From Butyrivibrio sp. Su6 (GTDB lineage Bacteria > Bacillota > Clostridia > Lachnospirales > Lachnospiraceae), in contig NZ_FNUR01000002.1 in NCBI RefSeq assembly GCF_900108105.1, forward strand, positions 310,001 to 374,000: DNA of 64,000 nucleotides, read 5' to 3'. The notes beneath the pieces are model-generated. The model made no database searches, was not told the DNA's origin, and was given only the letters and a program-made list of their open reading frames with translations. The position numbers and the translations under genes were made by a program. Of the stretch, positions 52,479 through 61,966 are shown one piece after another (position 1 is the stretch's first letter; the number at the start of each line of letters is the position of its first letter).

Positions 52479-53588
52479 ATGCATAGGATAACATCTATTG
52501 TGTGGGAACCAAGGCCTTGGTACAATGTGGAACTTGCCAAAGATATCGCACTTGTTCCGTACCTGCTTCACAAAAATCATGGATGTGAAGTTACTTTGGT
52601 GACCGGTCCTGGGGAAGAGTATACATATCTCAAATACCTTGAAGGTATAAATTTTGTAGTTCTTGAAGATAGTTCCATTGAATCTAAAAAAGAATACATA
52701 CGAAAGAATATCGACGATATCGATCTGTTCATGTTCTACGGCGTTACAAGTCATGACCTTTTGATGTCTGAGTATCTAAGAGAAATTGGTGCAAAGTGCA
52801 TGAAGACCTGTGCCCTTGACATGAATATTGAGTATGCAGACAGACTTGTGTTTTATAAAGATCCATTTTTTAGCTATTTTGACAATATGGACCTTATGTG
52901 GCAGTCCGATGCTACTATGACTAAGTTTTTGAATGAAAAATGGGACTGGAACATAGAGTGCGAGAGAAATGGTTATTATAACCTTGTAAAAGGCACAAGT
53001 GATGTGGAATATGTTCCGATAGAGGATAGAGATAACACCATATTGTATGTGGGAAGGATCATAGAGGAACAAAAAAGAGTAAAGACTCTTCTTGATGCTT
53101 TTGCGCTTGTATCTCATGAGCTTCCTGAATGGAAATTAAAGTTGATAGGTCCCATCGATCCTGAAATGTTTGAGTATCTGGATATGTTTATGGAATATCA
53201 TTCGGAGATATCGGATCGCGTCATAATAGTTGATAATATAAGTGACAAAGAAGAGCTTCACAGAGAATATGAGAGAGCCAAGATATTTGCTTCCACCAGC
53301 GATATGGAAGGTGGAGTTCCAAATGCCATGACAGAAGCACTGTGTACAGGATGTGTTATGGCTATCACTCAGATAGAGTCTTATAAAGACTGCATTGGAG
53401 AAAACGAGGCAGGTCTTAGCGCTCCTATCGGTGATGCAGAGAACTTTTCTAAGATACTTCTTGAACTTTGCAAAGAACGGGACTTAAGCAAAATGTCAAA
53501 AGCCTCTTATAACAGGGGAAAAGAGCTGTTTAACCTTGAAAAGATTGCCGGGGATATATATGGGAAACTTTGTGCTGGAGGGTTTTAA
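52479..53588 (+). CDS. GT4 family glycosyltransferase
   Basis: A 369-residue GT-B enzyme closely resembling the GT4 part of the 42532 fusion (VEWEPRPWYN-type start, ILYVGRIIEEQKRVKTLLDAF near residue 190, STSDMEGGVPNAMTEALCTGCVMAIT near 275). ATG 52479 is chosen, five bases after GGAG; a TTG at 52449 has none. It overlaps the next gene by 29 bases. Confidence 0.85.
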   Translation: MHRITSIVWEPRPWYNVELAKDIALVPYLLHKNHGCEVTLVTGPGEEYTYLKYLEGINFVVLEDSSIESKKEYIRKNIDDIDLFMFYGVTSHDLLMSEYLREIGAKCMKTCALDMNIEYADRLVFYKDPFFSYFDNMDLMWQSDATMTKFLNEKWDWNIECERNGYYNLVKGTSDVEYVPIEDRDNTILYVGRIIEEQKRVKTLLDAFALVSHELPEWKLKLIGPIDPEMFEYLDMFMEYHSEISDRVIIVDNISDKEELHREYERAKIFASTSDMEGGVPNAMTEALCTGCVMAITQIESYKDCIGENEAGLSAPIGDAENFSKILLELCKERDLSKMSKASYNRGKELFNLEKIAGDIYGKLCAGGF

Positions 53589-54183
53589 ATATCTTTATAA
53601 AAGTGAAGAGGGTGATGAAGTATTGCTGGATCTTGAGGACTGGTTCTCTAACAAGGGAAGGGTTCCTTTTCACGATTACTTTGATAATATCACGGTATCA
53701 ACGCTGATTCTAAATAATCTTGATGCCCATTCTTCATTCTGCGGCTCAGATCAGATGATATCTCGGTATGACATTTGCTTTGGGATGCTAGATACAATGT
53801 TTATAAGAGAGCATACAAGGAGCAAGGACGCCAAGCATATTACCGAATATGGCGCATCCAACGATTATATACAAAAACATTTCCTGAATATTTTATCTGA
53901 GTTAAAGCCGGAATCAGAATATAGTAAGGGGTGTGATGAAAGAAAAAGCGACATGGTAGTTGTAAATGGTGTAGGAAAGTGTCCGGAGCCGGAAGCAGCT
54001 GTTCATAAGGCCTATGAAAACCTAAAGGATGGTGGACTTCTTTTGGCTATGTGCATTGGAGATACATCTCTCAGGCAGGAGATGGAGAGAGCGTTCCCAA
54101 ATGAAAAGAAATATCTACTTGCGCCGGACTGCGCAATCTGGAAAGTGAGAAAAAAGGATGAACGTAATTACTGCACTGAATAA
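53560..54183 (+). CDS. Methyltransferase-like protein of unknown function
   Basis: A 207-residue protein. The N-terminal 90 residues (FKYLYKSEEGDEVLLDLEDW, GRVPFHDYFDN) echo the N-terminus of the 42532 gene (YSRIPLHSADKS). The end (MVVVNGVGKCPEPEAAVHKAYENLKDGGLLLAMC) resembles the C-terminal strand-turn-helix of a class I methyltransferase, but motif I is missing. ATG 53560 follows GGGGA by five bases. Function is open. Confidence 0.5.
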   Translation: MGNFVLEGFKYLYKSEEGDEVLLDLEDWFSNKGRVPFHDYFDNITVSTLILNNLDAHSSFCGSDQMISRYDICFGMLDTMFIREHTRSKDAKHITEYGASNDYIQKHFLNILSELKPESEYSKGCDERKSDMVVVNGVGKCPEPEAAVHKAYENLKDGGLLLAMCIGDTSLRQEMERAFPNEKKYLLAPDCAIWKVRKKDERNYCTE

Positions 54184-55108
54184 AAAGTATATTCCATATA
54201 CTCTTGTAATGCTTACATCCCTTGGCATTAATTCAAAAGAGAAAGTTGATGCATATCTTCTACATAGTGAACTCACGGGGCAAGATGAAGAGTTTCTACA
54301 GGGAGCATTGGATGAATATGACGTAAATATTCATCTCGTTGCGGTAGATAGGAGTAAGTTCAGTGACAGGCTTCCAAGAAATGATCAGTGGAGCATTGAA
54401 ACATATTTTAGACTAATGATGCTTGAAGTACTGCCCAAAAGTGTATCAAGAGCTCTTTATCTTGATGGAGATATGGTTATCAATAAAGCCTTAGATGACC
54501 TTTATAATATGGCCTTTGCCGGTAAAGAAATAATTGCCTGTGATGACAAGGGAGGTTTTAATCAAAAAGAGGGCTATGGTCCAAAGCACAACGAGATGTT
54601 TAGAGAAGCCTACAAGCATGGTTATAGATATTTCAATGCGGGGGTTATGCTTCTTAATCTGGAGCTAATGCGCGGGAGATATTCCTTTAAAACATATCTT
54701 GATGCCTTTGAAGCCTGGGATTATAAGATGGAAGCGCCCGATCAGGATATTCTTAATTGGGTACACTGGAAAAATGTCGGTTATGTCGATTTTGCATATT
54801 ATGACCTTTTTGCAAGAGTTGCGCATACTTCAGGGATAACCTACGAAGAAGTAAAAAAAGATGTGGCAATAGTGCATTTCCCCGGTGCAAAACCATGGGA
54901 GAATGCCAATTATCATTATGATATTGAAAAATTGTGGTGGGATTATGCGAAGAAAACACCTCTTTATATGAGGCTTTTGGAGGAATTCGTTGAATCTGCC
55001 GTTACAGATGATTCCATAGAGCATTTTATGAGAAGCCTTGATGAGAAAAACAGGACTCAGGCTGATCTGCTTCAGCAGCTTATGGCAAAAGTTAAAGAGA
55101 TCATGTAA
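54158..55108 (+). CDS. GT8 family glycosyltransferase
   Basis: A 316-residue GT-A enzyme: MNVITALNKKYIPYTLVMLTSL, ALYLDGDMVINKALDDLY near residue 107 (DxD), YFNAGVMLLNLELMR near 160, QDILNW near 195 and HFPGAKPW near 243 (late HxxGxxKPW). GT8 enzymes use UDP-glucose or UDP-galactose. It overlaps the previous gene by 26 bases. Confidence 0.92.
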   Translation: MNVITALNKKYIPYTLVMLTSLGINSKEKVDAYLLHSELTGQDEEFLQGALDEYDVNIHLVAVDRSKFSDRLPRNDQWSIETYFRLMMLEVLPKSVSRALYLDGDMVINKALDDLYNMAFAGKEIIACDDKGGFNQKEGYGPKHNEMFREAYKHGYRYFNAGVMLLNLELMRGRYSFKTYLDAFEAWDYKMEAPDQDILNWVHWKNVGYVDFAYYDLFARVAHTSGITYEEVKKDVAIVHFPGAKPWENANYHYDIEKLWWDYAKKTPLYMRLLEEFVESAVTDDSIEHFMRSLDEKNRTQADLLQQLMAKVKEIM

Positions 55109-55119
55109 AGGATTTGTAT

Positions 55120-55959
55120 ATGGTAACTGTTTTTACGCCTACATACAACAGGGCATATAGGCTGGAACAACTTTATAATTCCCTCAAGAGGCAGACTTCC
55201 AAAGATTTCGAATGGATTGTTATAAATGATGGAAGCACAGATAATACTGATGAGCTTTTTGAAATCTGGCTCAGAGAAGAAAATGATTTCTCTATTATTT
55301 ACAGGAAAGTAGAAAATGGTGGAAAGCACAGAGGAATCAACAAGGCAGTTCAAATGGCTTCAAGCAACGCTTTTTTTATCGTTGATAGTGATGATTATAT
55401 CCTGGATGATGCCATAGAGAAGGTTAACAGATGGTTTTCCCAGATTGCAGATGATGATTCTTTTGCAGCGGTCAGCGGACTTAAAAGCGAGCCGAATATG
55501 AAGCCTGTTGGCGGATATGGAAAGTTTGAAGGGGAATACGTGGATTGCACCAATCTCCAGAGACATCTGTATAACCTGCTAGATGATAAAGCTGAAGTTT
55601 ACAAGACTAGCATTTTAAAAAAATATCCATTTCCTGAGTTTGAGGGCGAAAAGTTTGTTCCCGAGTCTCTGATCTGGGACAGTATTGCAAGAGATGGGTA
55701 CAAGATCAGGTGGTTTAATGAGATCATTTATATATGCGAATATCTGCCTGATGGACTTTCAGCAAGTTCAGACAAGAAATTCATGGAAAGTCCAAGAGGT
55801 TTTATTGCTTATTTGAACATGCTGGAAACAGTCCATGATCCAAGGGAAGTGGATGTATTCAGGCTTCAGTTTTATCAGAATATTATCAATACCTATGGTA
55901 CGGACAGACTTATCGAGATCATCAATATAGCTAATAAGATGAAGGAAGAACAAAAGTAA
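55120..55959 (+). CDS. GT2 family glycosyltransferase
   Basis: A 279-residue enzyme starting MVTVFTPTYNRAYRLEQLYNSLKRQ, with WIVINDGSTDNT near residue 34, GKHRGINKAV near 70, FFIVDSDDYILDDA near 86 (DxD) and ESLIWDSIARDGYK near 190. ATG 55120 follows AAAGGA; the TTG at 55114 does not. It is one base away from the next CgeB-type gene. Confidence 0.9.
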   Translation: MVTVFTPTYNRAYRLEQLYNSLKRQTSKDFEWIVINDGSTDNTDELFEIWLREENDFSIIYRKVENGGKHRGINKAVQMASSNAFFIVDSDDYILDDAIEKVNRWFSQIADDDSFAAVSGLKSEPNMKPVGGYGKFEGEYVDCTNLQRHLYNLLDDKAEVYKTSILKKYPFPEFEGEKFVPESLIWDSIARDGYKIRWFNEIIYICEYLPDGLSASSDKKFMESPRGFIAYLNMLETVHDPREVDVFRLQFYQNIINTYGTDRLIEIINIANKMKEEQK

Positions 55960-55960
55960 T

Positions 55961-57130
55961 ATGAATATCTTATTTTTGGACTGGAAGAGCATAGGAAACG
56001 AAGATCTGATACAGGCTGCAAAAAAGCTGGGGATATCGGTTACTTCCTATGGCTTTGACAATCATATAGATGATGATGACAAAGAATTCATGGAAAAGTT
56101 TAAAGAGGATATAGGGAATTTAAACTTTGATTTTGTCCTTTCTTTTAACTATTTCCCCGTTATTTCCAAGGTTTGCAATGAACTTGGTATCAAATATGCG
56201 GCATGGGTATATGACAATCCTGCTGTCAGGCTTTTTTCCTACACCCTGATAAATAAGTGCAATTATATTTTTGTATTTGATTCGCAGATGTACGAGTTGT
56301 TTGCCGGTCAGGGATTTAGAAATGTTTTTTATCTTCCTATGGCGGCGGCGGTAGAGAGATACGACTCCATTACTGTTACTGATGATATGGCAGGAAAATA
56401 TGGCGGAGAAATTTCCTTTGTGGGACGGTTATATACTGAAGACCACACATATTATGACAGGCTGGAGGGCAGGATTTCAGAGTATACCAAGGGCTATTTG
56501 GATGGACTTATTAAGTCTCAAATGGAAATCCAAGGAGTTAACATTATTGAGAATTCCCTTACAGAGCGTGTCATAGCAGAGATGGAAAAGGTTCTGGAGA
56601 TAAAGCCCGGATACGACAGCGTTGTAACCTATGAATACCTTTATGCCAATTACGTCATCAACAGAAAAATTACTGCACTTGAGAGAAGTGAGTTTATAAG
56701 AGAAATTGGAAAAAAATACCCTGTAAAGCTTTATACCGGGGATGGGACTTTTAGTGCAGAAGGCGTAGACAACAGGGGAGAAGCAGATTATTACCTTGAG
56801 ATGCCCATTGTATTCAAAACTTCTGCCATTAACCTAAACATCTCATTAAGGAGCATTCAAAAGGGCATTCCGCTTAGAGCGATGGATATCATGGGGTGTG
56901 GTGGATTTCTTTTGTCTAACTATCAGGAGGACTATCTTAGATTCTTTGTTCCCGGCGAAGACTTTGTCTACTATGAGAGCAAAAGAGACCTTATGGAGAA
57001 GATAGAATATTACCTCGGTCATGAAGATGAAAGAAGAGATATAGCAAGGAGAGGCCACGACAAGATTTTGGCCGATCACACATATGAAGGGCGCCTGCAG
57101 GATATAATTGACATAGTGACTAAGGGGTGA
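55961..57130 (+). CDS. CgeB-type glycosyltransferase
   Basis: A 389-residue relative of 25401: MNILFLDWKSIGNEDLIQAAKK, FDFVLSFNYFPVISKVCNELGIKYAAWVYDNPAVRLFS and the C-terminal INLNISLRSIQKGIPLRAMDIMGCGGFLLSNYQEDYLRFF. Both halves are intact. It and the next gene are tandem paralogues; the start of the next lies 2 bases past its stop. Confidence 0.8.
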   Translation: MNILFLDWKSIGNEDLIQAAKKLGISVTSYGFDNHIDDDDKEFMEKFKEDIGNLNFDFVLSFNYFPVISKVCNELGIKYAAWVYDNPAVRLFSYTLINKCNYIFVFDSQMYELFAGQGFRNVFYLPMAAAVERYDSITVTDDMAGKYGGEISFVGRLYTEDHTYYDRLEGRISEYTKGYLDGLIKSQMEIQGVNIIENSLTERVIAEMEKVLEIKPGYDSVVTYEYLYANYVINRKITALERSEFIREIGKKYPVKLYTGDGTFSAEGVDNRGEADYYLEMPIVFKTSAINLNISLRSIQKGIPLRAMDIMGCGGFLLSNYQEDYLRFFVPGEDFVYYESKRDLMEKIEYYLGHEDERRDIARRGHDKILADHTYEGRLQDIIDIVTKG

Positions 57131-57132
57131 AT

Positions 57133-58296
57133 ATGGGCACAGTCTATGGACTATTGTATTTAAATGAAATTAAATATGATGACATTGCATGGACTATGCT
57201 TAATTCCGGCAGGGACATAAAGGTTATCGACACGAAGATTTCTATTCACAGCAAGGCACATAACGATACCTGCAAGGTAAAAGAACTGCTGACAAAAGAT
57301 AAGATTGATGTTGCCATAACCATGGATTTTTCACCGGCTGTCAGTGATGCCTGTGAAGACCTGGGAATTAAGTATGTTTCCTGGATATATGATATGCCCC
57401 AGCAGGAACTGTATGAGAAGCAGGTAGGAAATGGCTGTAACTATATCTTTTCCTTTGACAAGATTCAGGTGGAACAGGTAAAAAAAGCCGGAGGAAAGCA
57501 TGTTTTTTACCAGCCTCTTGCTACAAATGTCTATAGAAATACAGGACTTGTAATAAATTCTGACGATGAGGCCAGGTTTTCCTGCGATGTTTCTTTTGTT
57601 GGAAGTCTTTATAGCGATAACAGCTATAAAGATGTCATGGAGAAAGCATCAGATAGTACAAGGAGAGAAATTGAAGCTATAGTAAATAGTTCTTTTGGTA
57701 TATGGGATGGAAAGAACAGGATAAATGGTAGGCTTTCCGCGGAAGCTGTTTCAGAGCTGTGGAAGATATATGGCGGAAACGAGGCAGATGAATTTTTGAT
57801 GGACAAGGATGAATATCTTGGAGCAAGATTATTTGCAAGATACATTTCTTTTTTGGAAAGAAGCTGCATACTAGAGTCGCTGTCCGATTATGATGTGAGA
57901 CTTCATACAAATGATGCGTCGGTTGATGTTTCCGGAGTTAAGGTTGGAGGCAGACTTTCCTATGATGAAGAACTTCCAAGGATGTACTATCTCAGTAAGA
58001 TAAATCTTAATATATCCCTTCATTCCATCTTATCAGGGGTACCCCTTAGGGTATTTGATATTATGGGAGTTGGCGGGTTTATGCTGAGTAGTTATCAGCC
58101 TGAAATAGAGGAGCTCTTTACTATCGGAAGGGATATAGAAGTATTCCATGATATAGATGAGCTTCATGATAAGGTCAGCTTTTACCTTTCTAACGAAAGA
58201 GCAAGGCTTCAGATAGCACTAAACGGCTATAAGCATGTAAGTGAGAAGTATAGCTACGATAAAGCCCTTGGAAGTATACTGGCAAAGATTGGATGA
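57133..58296 (+). CDS. CgeB-type glycosyltransferase
   Basis: A 387-residue protein and tandem paralogue of the gene before it (VAITMDFSPAVSDACEDLGIKYVSWIYDMP, then INLNISLHSILSGVPLRVFDIMGVGGFMLSSYQPEIEELF). ATG 57133 follows AGGGG by five bases; the GTG at 57127 overlaps that site. The conserved GT1-like C-terminal half is clear, the N-terminal half diverges. Confidence 0.8.
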   Translation: MGTVYGLLYLNEIKYDDIAWTMLNSGRDIKVIDTKISIHSKAHNDTCKVKELLTKDKIDVAITMDFSPAVSDACEDLGIKYVSWIYDMPQQELYEKQVGNGCNYIFSFDKIQVEQVKKAGGKHVFYQPLATNVYRNTGLVINSDDEARFSCDVSFVGSLYSDNSYKDVMEKASDSTRREIEAIVNSSFGIWDGKNRINGRLSAEAVSELWKIYGGNEADEFLMDKDEYLGARLFARYISFLERSCILESLSDYDVRLHTNDASVDVSGVKVGGRLSYDEELPRMYYLSKINLNISLHSILSGVPLRVFDIMGVGGFMLSSYQPEIEELFTIGRDIEVFHDIDELHDKVSFYLSNERARLQIALNGYKHVSEKYSYDKALGSILAKIG

Positions 58297-58374
58297 TTCA
58301 TATATAGAAAAGCTCATCTGAGATCATGCGGTTTTCTGGATTTTACTATCATGAAGGAATGCGACAGACGTTTT

Positions 58375-59322
58375 TTATGAATTTCTAAGTACTGAAATAA
58401 AGTTAAGAACGTCCTCATCAAACTTTGCTTTCTCTGAAGCAATAAAGCTCCTATAGTCAGCAAAGGCATTCTGATGTTGAAGGAAGTTGTCACAGATGTC
58501 ATGCATCAGATCATTTATGTCATCCAGCTGGCTTGCAGGATCGTCAAACTTATATTTTTCAGGAATCGGCACATCCTCATGGAAGGCTGCTGATCCTTTT
58601 TTGTTTGTTATAACAACGCAGCCATCGGCAGCAGCTTCTCTGGGAATCCTGTCTTTGCCGGGATGATTTCCAAAATCAACATATAACTTGGAACTCTGCA
58701 TTGTGAGTATCATATGTGGCAGATCCATTTTTACCAAAGGAATCCAATTAAGCCAGGAAGCTTTTTCTATAAGCGGTTTGATCTCGGTAAAGCCCTTGGC
58801 CGGGTTGTATAAAGCATTATTCATGCGGCCTTCAGCAGGATAGATGAATTTGCCGTGTTCTTCATTTATATAATCAGAAAGATAAATCCCATTTGCTTCA
58901 GGAAACATCTTTTTGACGTATTCTATAGAGTAACGAGACTGAAATAGGTGAAGGAAAACGTTGTCTTTTATAAAATCAACGTTGCACTCATTGGTGGATG
59001 TGATGTAATTATCAACACTCATCCACCAGAGGGCAATCTTGGCGCGCTTTATGTGCATCATACTAAAGGTGAGACCTTCAGGGAAAATAACAATGTTTCC
59101 TGCTCTGTCAATCTCATCAATATCTGAACGGCTTTCAGTGTTATAAACGAGATAAGGAGTGGGAGTTACGGCGTTTTCAATGATGTTATAAGGCTCTTCT
59201 AAATTGACATAGCACATGTAGGCCTTTACATTAGACAGCCTGTTTATGGCATTACACAGCTGATGAGCCAACTCAGGACCTCCACTTATTCTGTTTTGGG
59301 GTGAAATTATGTAGATTGTCAT
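58375..59322 (-). CDS. Probable GT-B glycosyltransferase-like protein
   Basis: A 315-residue protein on the minus strand. It starts MTIYIISPQNRISGGPELAHQLCNAI, the GGxE/PELAHQ start of many GT1/GT4 proteins, and a later PREAAADGCVVITNKKGSAAF near residue 230 matches the donor-side block. ATG at 59322 lies six bases after GGAGG; the TTG at 59328 does not. It points against the island and ends 79 bases past the CgeB-type gene. Exact family is not certain. Confidence 0.65.
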   Translation of the reverse strand: MTIYIISPQNRISGGPELAHQLCNAINRLSNVKAYMCYVNLEEPYNIIENAVTPTPYLVYNTESRSDIDEIDRAGNIVIFPEGLTFSMMHIKRAKIALWWMSVDNYITSTNECNVDFIKDNVFLHLFQSRYSIEYVKKMFPEANGIYLSDYINEEHGKFIYPAEGRMNNALYNPAKGFTEIKPLIEKASWLNWIPLVKMDLPHMILTMQSSKLYVDFGNHPGKDRIPREAAADGCVVITNKKGSAAFHEDVPIPEKYKFDDPASQLDDINDLMHDICDNFLQHQNAFADYRSFIASEKAKFDEDVLNFISVLRNS

Positions 59323-59380
59323 TCTCAACCTCCGTAAAGTCCCATGGGGATAAACTAATTATACTACGTTACGCTGTTTA

Positions 59381-59408
59381 TTGGCATATAACTATGATAA
59401 AATATACT
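59381..59408 (+). promoter_or_regulatory. SigA-type promoter of the last island unit
   Basis: TTGGCA (59381-59386), 16 bases, TATACT (59403-59408), 55 bases before ATG 59463. Confidence 0.6.
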
Positions 59409-59462
59409 TAAATATACGTTATAACGATTGCAGAAGAGTGTGACAGGAGTTCTCAAATAAGT

Positions 59463-60635
59463 ATGCAGGAGATAAAAATCGCAGTAATAGGCAATAAAAA
59501 GGGTATTGAGGATGTTTACAGAGCTATTAAATATCCTCAATTAGTTGATGCATCATATGTTTATGACGATTTTTTGGTGCTTACTGCGCCGAGGAATTTC
59601 CTAGATGGATACGAAATAATAATTGTTGCGTTCGAATTGGAATCTCTTAAAGGAAAAATATGGAATATTTTAAGCTGGAATTATGGCGATAGCGCTATGC
59701 TTATTGATTTTTACAGGCTTAGGGAAGATTATACGCCAATTATGAGAGCGGATATTGAGATGAAAAGACCTAATTTAGATTATTATATGGGGGTAATATT
59801 AGGTATTTCTCATGCTGAAGTTGGAATTATTTCAGGTAGACTCGGGAATGGGAAGTTTGCTAATCTGGCAGTTTCTGCGCAAGATATTTATTACAATTAT
59901 AAAAGTTTAGAGTATTGCTATTTAAACTATCCGGATAAATTAGTAAATCTTCAAACTGCCATAATTGATATGTTTGATTATAGCTATTTTGACTATGATT
60001 GTTCATTTTCTGAAAGTATGATCAAATATCTTTCAAGTGGGGGTATTGATTTTGATGAACACAATTTTAATAAAAACAAACATTTAGAAAAATATAACTA
60101 TTCGGAATTGGTAAAGTTAGTATATGACGGATGGCATAGTAGAGAAAGTGATGAAATAAAAAATGTTTGGGAAAAACTCTTTTATCTTAGTATTGATAAA
60201 CTTTATGGCGATGATTTTTTTCCTATTCGTAACCAATTTTATAGATTTGAGGTGGTTTCTGACGATGATATTGAAAAGTTTAGGCTCGGTAGATATGTTA
60301 AAACGAAATTCGAGAATACATTAAACGATAATATAGAATATTTTGAAAAAACGCTTGAGTTATTATATGGGATTAATCCTGATATGAAGGTTTACTTGAC
60401 TATTATCCCAAGATTTTCCGGAGTATGGGCTAAAGAGGAAGAAATGATTGAACTATGGAAGAATTATTTTTACTCAGTATTAGATAGGGCAAGAGAAAAA
60501 TATGAGTTTAAATTATTGGACTATTCAAGAGATGACATTGCCCAAAATCGTGGATATTACTATGATAGTTCACATTTTAACTTTCTTGGAGCTTTGAAAT
60601 TTACAGATATGTTAAATTCAGAAATAGATAAGTGA
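59463..60635 (+). CDS. AT-rich protein with a possible SGNH-type end
   Basis: A 390-residue soluble protein that I do not firmly recognise. The N-terminus KIAVIGNKKGIEDVYRAI is a Rossmann-like strand and turn. Residues about 290-390 run through a long helix to VYLTIIPRFSGVW and end with DSSHFNFLGALKFTDML, like block V (DxxH) of SGNH acyl-ester hydrolases/transferases. No GDS block is evident. Base composition is clearly more AT-rich than the genes around it, hinting at separate origin. The ribosome binding site is weak and distant. Confidence 0.5.
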   Translation: MQEIKIAVIGNKKGIEDVYRAIKYPQLVDASYVYDDFLVLTAPRNFLDGYEIIIVAFELESLKGKIWNILSWNYGDSAMLIDFYRLREDYTPIMRADIEMKRPNLDYYMGVILGISHAEVGIISGRLGNGKFANLAVSAQDIYYNYKSLEYCYLNYPDKLVNLQTAIIDMFDYSYFDYDCSFSESMIKYLSSGGIDFDEHNFNKNKHLEKYNYSELVKLVYDGWHSRESDEIKNVWEKLFYLSIDKLYGDDFFPIRNQFYRFEVVSDDDIEKFRLGRYVKTKFENTLNDNIEYFEKTLELLYGINPDMKVYLTIIPRFSGVWAKEEEMIELWKNYFYSVLDRAREKYEFKLLDYSRDDIAQNRGYYYDSSHFNFLGALKFTDMLNSEIDK

Positions 60636-60687
60636 AAAAGCTTCTGAGTAGTTGTTGATAATAGTTTTCAAGAATAGGAGGTTCGTA

Positions 60688-61314
60688 ATGCAGATACTTG
60701 CGCACCGGGGATTTTGGAAAACAGTAGAAGAGAAAAATACACTGGAAAGCTTCAGGCGTGCTTTTGAAAATGGCTATGGCATAGAGACTGACATCAGAGA
60801 CTATGAAGAAAAGCTTGTCGTATCACATAATGTAGCCACCAAAGAGTGTTTTTCTTTTGATGAAGTTTTGAAGCTGTATTCAGAGATGAATATGAATACG
60901 CCGCTGGCTATTAATATTAAAGCAGATGGCATTCAGAATCTGCTAAGAGCAGATTTGGAAAAATATAATATTCAAAATTGCTTTGTCTTTGATATGTCTA
61001 TTCCTGAGCAGGTAGTGTACCACAAGCAGGAGTTTAATGTTTTCACAAGGATGAGTGAGTATGAAAAAGAACCGGTTCTTTTGGAAAAGTCTCATGGTGT
61101 GTGGATGGACGAATGGGAAAATTCCTGGATCAGTGAGAAAGTAATCGATCAGATGAGGCAGCAGGGCAAGAAGGTTTCTATTATTTCACCGGAGATACAT
61201 GGACGGGATAAGGCAAATATGTGGAAATTCCTAAAAAAATACGTAGATGATGCCGATGTAATGTTATGTACAGATACACCGGCGGAAGCGGAGGAATATT
61301 TCTATGGGAACTAA
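60688..61314 (+). CDS. Glycerophosphodiester phosphodiesterase-like protein
   Basis: A 208-residue protein: MQILAHRGFWKTVEEKNTLESFRRAFENGYGIETDIRDYE covers the GDPD HRG...E.N...F..A...G...E.D signature (catalytic His and acidic metal ligands), and VVSHN near residue 48 holds the second His. It is shorter than common GDPDs (about 240-250). AGGAGG precedes ATG 60688; the ATG 36 bases upstream lacks one. It overlaps the HAD gene by 11 bases. Confidence 0.75.
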   Translation: MQILAHRGFWKTVEEKNTLESFRRAFENGYGIETDIRDYEEKLVVSHNVATKECFSFDEVLKLYSEMNMNTPLAINIKADGIQNLLRADLEKYNIQNCFVFDMSIPEQVVYHKQEFNVFTRMSEYEKEPVLLEKSHGVWMDEWENSWISEKVIDQMRQQGKKVSIISPEIHGRDKANMWKFLKKYVDDADVMLCTDTPAEAEEYFYGN

Positions 61315-61966
61315 GATCAAAGCGATTCTTTTTGACATGGATGGCGTACTGATCGATGCCAAGGACTGGCATTATGAATCGCTAAATAAGGCACTGGGAT
61401 TATTTGGGCTAGGCATAAGCAGATACGACCATCTTCACACATTTGACGGACTTCCGACAAAAGAGAAGCTAAAAATGTTGAGTGAACAGTACTATCTTCC
61501 TGAAGAACTACATCCTTTTTTAAATCAGCTTAAACAAAAATATACTATGGAAGAGACTGCACTTAAATGTCGGCCTATGTTTCATCACGAGTATGCATTA
61601 TCTAGACTTCATGCTAAAGGATATAAAATTGCAGTTTGTTCCAACAGTGTGAGGGCTACGATAGAAAATATGATGCGCATGTCTAATTTGGAAAAATATA
61701 TTGATCTTTATGTATCCAATGAAGATGTTGTAAAAGCAAAACCGGATCCAGAGATGTATAACGTGACAATTCGAAAGTTTGAATTAAAACCTGAAGAGTG
61801 TCTTGTGGTTGAGGATAACCCTAAAGGAGTTCAGGCAGGAAGAGATAGCGGAGCATATGTTTTGGCTGTGGAAACAGTGTATGACGTCAATTATGAAAAT
61901 ATCTCACAAATGATAAAAAAATGTGAAAATGGCGAGGTTCAAAGAAAGGAGGTCATAAATGAATAA
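61304..61966 (+). CDS. HAD-superfamily IA phosphatase
   Basis: A 220-residue HAD with a helical cap: AILFDMDGVLIDAKDWHYESLNKAL (motif I), VCSNSVRATIENMM near residue 107 (motif II), KAKPDPEMY near 145 (motif III), CLVVEDNPKGVQAG near 165 (motif IV). It is like beta-phosphoglucomutase or sugar-phosphate phosphatases. It overlaps genes on both sides, so it is made with the phosphodiesterase-like protein and the nucleotidyltransferases. Confidence 0.88.
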   Translation: MGTKIKAILFDMDGVLIDAKDWHYESLNKALGLFGLGISRYDHLHTFDGLPTKEKLKMLSEQYYLPEELHPFLNQLKQKYTMEETALKCRPMFHHEYALSRLHAKGYKIAVCSNSVRATIENMMRMSNLEKYIDLYVSNEDVVKAKPDPEMYNVTIRKFELKPEECLVVEDNPKGVQAGRDSGAYVLAVETVYDVNYENISQMIKKCENGEVQRKEVINE

